DNA of 64,000 nucleotides from Aurelia coerulea (lineage: Eukaryota > Cnidaria > Scyphozoa > Semaeostomeae > Ulmaridae), in assembly GCA_039566865.1 (NCBI GenBank), contig CM076943.1:8604001-8668000 (forward strand). The letters are read 5' to 3'. A program made the position numbers and the translations under genes. The notes beneath the pieces were generated by a model. The model was given only the letters and a program-made list of their open reading frames with translations, ran no database searches and was not told the origin of the DNA. Below, one piece after another: positions 60,973 to 64,000 of this stretch. How positions within the stretch are numbered: position 1 is the stretch's first letter; the number at the start of each line of letters is the position of its first letter.

Positions 60973-63889
60973 TGTTTGAAGAATGAAAACATTATGCAGG
61001 GGCTTTTGCTCCAACCGGAAGGAATACACCTATATAGACATATAGACATATAGACATATAGGTACATAGGAATCAGGAATGTTGTAACAATGGGAATTAT
61101 TTGTGCACACAATCGAAACAATCAGCGAAGCATCTGAGATATTTATAGGCATTCTTAATGTATACAATCAAAACAATTCTGATATATTTTGGCCAACAAT
61201 GAACTTTGGCGAAGTTGCCAATACACATTTCCTCATTAAGGCTAATCACTACTTGCTCCTAACATTAATCCAGCGGCCAACTCATTACAAGGCAATTTTC
61301 AAAATTTGACCTCTTTGACCTGGCACACTGCCCTTACTGTTTGAAATCCTCGATATGGATAACTGTTGCCAAGGAACCAACAAACCCATATAATACTGTC
61401 AATAAACAAGTGTGGGCACTGTTATAGTGGCAACTCTTGTTAGGATAAAGTAAATAGTTTGTCAATATTGTTGGCCATCCTTCAGTTGAACTCAGAGCAG
61501 TAGGAAGCATCTTAAACTTGGAGGGGCACGGCAATTTAAAGGTACTTTTTTCGTAAGAAGGGAACTTTAATATACATCTAATTGTGATGTATAGAAGAAA
61601 ATAGTGTGAGTGCCGATAGATATCCGATTTCCTTCACAATGAAACAAAGTGAGAAGTAAACATAACTAAATCGTGCGTTAAACAGTTGCAATTGCAAATG
61701 AATAGTCTGTCATTTTGAGGCAAGCTACGTGCATGATCTCATTCTTCAAACATGGCTAATGGGGGCCTTTAATTATGCTTGAAGAATGAAAACATTATGC
61801 AGGGGCTTTTTCTCCAACCGGAAGGAATACACCTATATAGACATATAGGTACATAGGAATCAGGAATGTTGTAACAATGGACATTATTTTTGCACACAAT
61901 CGAAACAATCAGCGAATCATCTGAGGTATTTTTAGGCATTGTTAATGCATACAATCAAAACAATTCTGATATATTTGGGCCAACAATGAACTTTGGCGAA
62001 GTTGCCAATTCACATTTCCTCATTAAGGCTGATCACTACTTGCTCCTAACATTAATCCAGCTGCCAACTCATTACAAGGCAATTTTCAAAATTTGACCTC
62101 TTTGACCTGGCACACTGCCCTTACTGTTTGAAATCTTCGATATGGACAACTGTTTCCAAGGGAACCAACAAACCCATATAATACTATCAAGAAACAAATG
62201 TGGCACTGTTATAGTGGCAACTCATGTCAGGATAGGGTAAAGAAAATTGTCAATATTGTCGGCCATCCTTCAGATTTACTCAGAGCAGTAGGAAGCATCT
62301 TAAACTTGGAGGGGCACGGCAATTTAAAGGCAGTTCTTTCGTAAGAATGGCACTGTAATATACAACAGATTTTTGACGGGAAAAATGGGATGTATAGAAG
62401 AAAATAGTATGAGTGCTGATAGATATCCGATTTCCTTCACAATGAAACAAATTGATAAGTAAACATAACTAAATCACGAAGTGAATAATAACAAAATTAA
62501 ACTACTTTCTGTCCGCATTGGTCTTTAAAAGGGGGCACATCCTGAGACAAAAAGGGCACCTTTTGGTTTGTTGTAAAATCTTGGGGGGCACGGGGCACGT
62601 GCCACCAGTGCCTCCGGTTTCCTACGTCTTTGGACTCTCACTACATCTAATGTAATAGTTGTGATGCATATCAAGAAATCTGGTCTGCTTCATCAAGTGG
62701 GCTCGTTATTAGGCTACATCCATTTTGATATGAACTAAATCGTGCATTGCAATTGCAAATAGATATTCTATTACTCTGCGGCAAGCTATGTGCATGATCT
62801 CATTCTTCAAACATGGCTAATGGGGGCCTTTAATTATGTTTGAAGAATGAAAACATTATGCAGTGGCTTTTTCTCCAACCGGAAGGAATACACCTACCTA
62901 CCTACATAGGTACATAGGAATCAGGAATGTTGTAACAATGGGCATTATTTGTGCACACAATCGAAACAATCAGCGAAGCATCTGAGATATTTATAGGCAT
63001 TGTTAATGTATACAATCAAAACAATTCTGATATATTTGGGCCAACAATGAATTTTGGCGTAGTTGCCAATTCACATTTCCTCATTAAGGCTAATTAACTA
63101 CTTGCTCCTAACAATAATGGAGCTGCCAACTCATTACAAGGCAATCTTCAAAATTTGACCTCTTTGACCTGGCACACTGCCCTTACTGTTTGAAATCTTC
63201 GATATGGATAACTGTTGCCAAGGGAACCAACAAACCCATATAATACTATCAAGAAACAAATGTGGCAATGTTATAGTGGCAACTCTTGTCAGGATAGGGT
63301 AAAAAAATTGTCAATATTGTCGGTCATCCTTCAGTTTTACTCAGAGCAGTAGGAAGCATCTTAAACTTGGAGGGGCACGGCAATTTAAAGGCACTTTTTT
63401 CGTAAGAATGGCACTGTAATATACAACAGATTTTTGACGGGAAAATGTGATATATAGAAGAAAATAGTATGAAAGCTGATAGATATCCGATTTCCTTCAC
63501 AATGAAACAAATTGAGCAGTAAACATAACTAAATCACGAAGTAAATAATAAGAAAATTAAACTACTTTCTGTCCGCATTGGTCTTTAAAAGAGGCTCATT
63601 CTGAGGCAAAAATGGCACATTTTGGTTTGTTGCAAAATCTTGGGGGGCACATGCCACCAGTGCCCCCGGTTCCCTACGTCTTTGGACTCTCGCTACATCG
63701 AATTTGATAGTTCTGATGCATATCAAGAAATCTGGTCTGCTTCATCAAGTGGGCTCGTTATTAGGCTACATCCATTTCGATATGAACTAAATCGTGCATT
63801 GCAATTGCAAATAGATATTCTATTACTTTGAGGCAAGCTATGTGCATGATCTCATTCTTCAAACATGGCTAATGGGGGCCTTTAATTAT
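60973..63889 (+). repeat. tandem array of a ~1.06-kb unit, three copies
   Basis: Units start TTGAAGAATGAAAACATTATGC at about 60973, 61779 and 62838 (lengths 806, 1059, ~1052). Unit 1 lacks about 250 bp present in the others. A 68-codon frame (FGEVANxHFLIKA) is open in units 1 and 2 and broken in unit 3. Unit 1 has extra ACATATAG repeats. 63926-64000 is unrecognised. Confidence 0.92.
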
Positions 63890-64000
63890 ATGTACGACGA
63901 ATGATTCCTATGCTTTGAAAAGGTAAATCTGCTAAAACTGTTGAACTAACAATTGAACGACCCACAAGAATTCTTTCAAAACTATAACAGAAAGCCATGA

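Overview
This looks like an intron-rich, AT-rich animal nuclear genome, packed with small DNA transposons and LINE fragments. A marine invertebrate, most likely a cnidarian, fits best. The basis is a single-copy-looking NFAT5-type Rel gene with long repeat-filled introns, CR1/L2-like LINE 3' ends with (TCAAA)n-type tails, and many TTAA-, TA- and 8-bp-TSD miniature elements. The species assignment is inference; no rRNA, mitochondrial or other lineage marker is present.

The one well-supported protein-coding gene runs on the minus strand from about 32.44 kb down to 6.64 kb. I assembled it from 12 coding exons whose splice sites and phases all agree (5,340 nt, 1,779 residues plus stop). It encodes an NFAT5/TonEBP-like transcription factor: an acidic N-terminus with a possible SUMO-interacting motif, a complete Rel homology region (N-terminal DNA-binding part plus IPT domain), a giant 3.67-kb exon coding a Gln/Ser-rich activation region with a polyglutamine tract, and a short charged, helix-predicted C-terminal segment on two small exons. 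The first coding exon is the least certain part.

1-6.6 kb is the 3' flank and holds two foldback elements. Within 6.6-32.4 kb the introns hold a swarm of MITEs, several with exact target-site duplications, plus a LINE 3' end, two tRNA-derived SINE-like heads and a pentamer microsatellite. 32.4-37.3 kb has a non-autonomous hAT element splitting an unrecognised open frame, a LINE 5'-leader-like segment, a GC-rich island, and a LINE 3' end interrupted by a microsatellite-bodied MITE. 37.3-64 kb is gene-poor: a 195-bp tandem repeat that stays open as a 65-residue repeat, LINE reverse-transcriptase debris, several hairpin elements, and a tandem array of a ~1.06-kb unit at 61-63.9 kb. A weak minus-strand candidate (two phase-compatible exons at 40.7-41.7 kb) is the only hint of a second gene.

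Most other open frames lie inside repeats or antisense to the glutamine-rich exon and were left out. The window shows no operon, CRISPR array, prokaryotic feature or viral gene.
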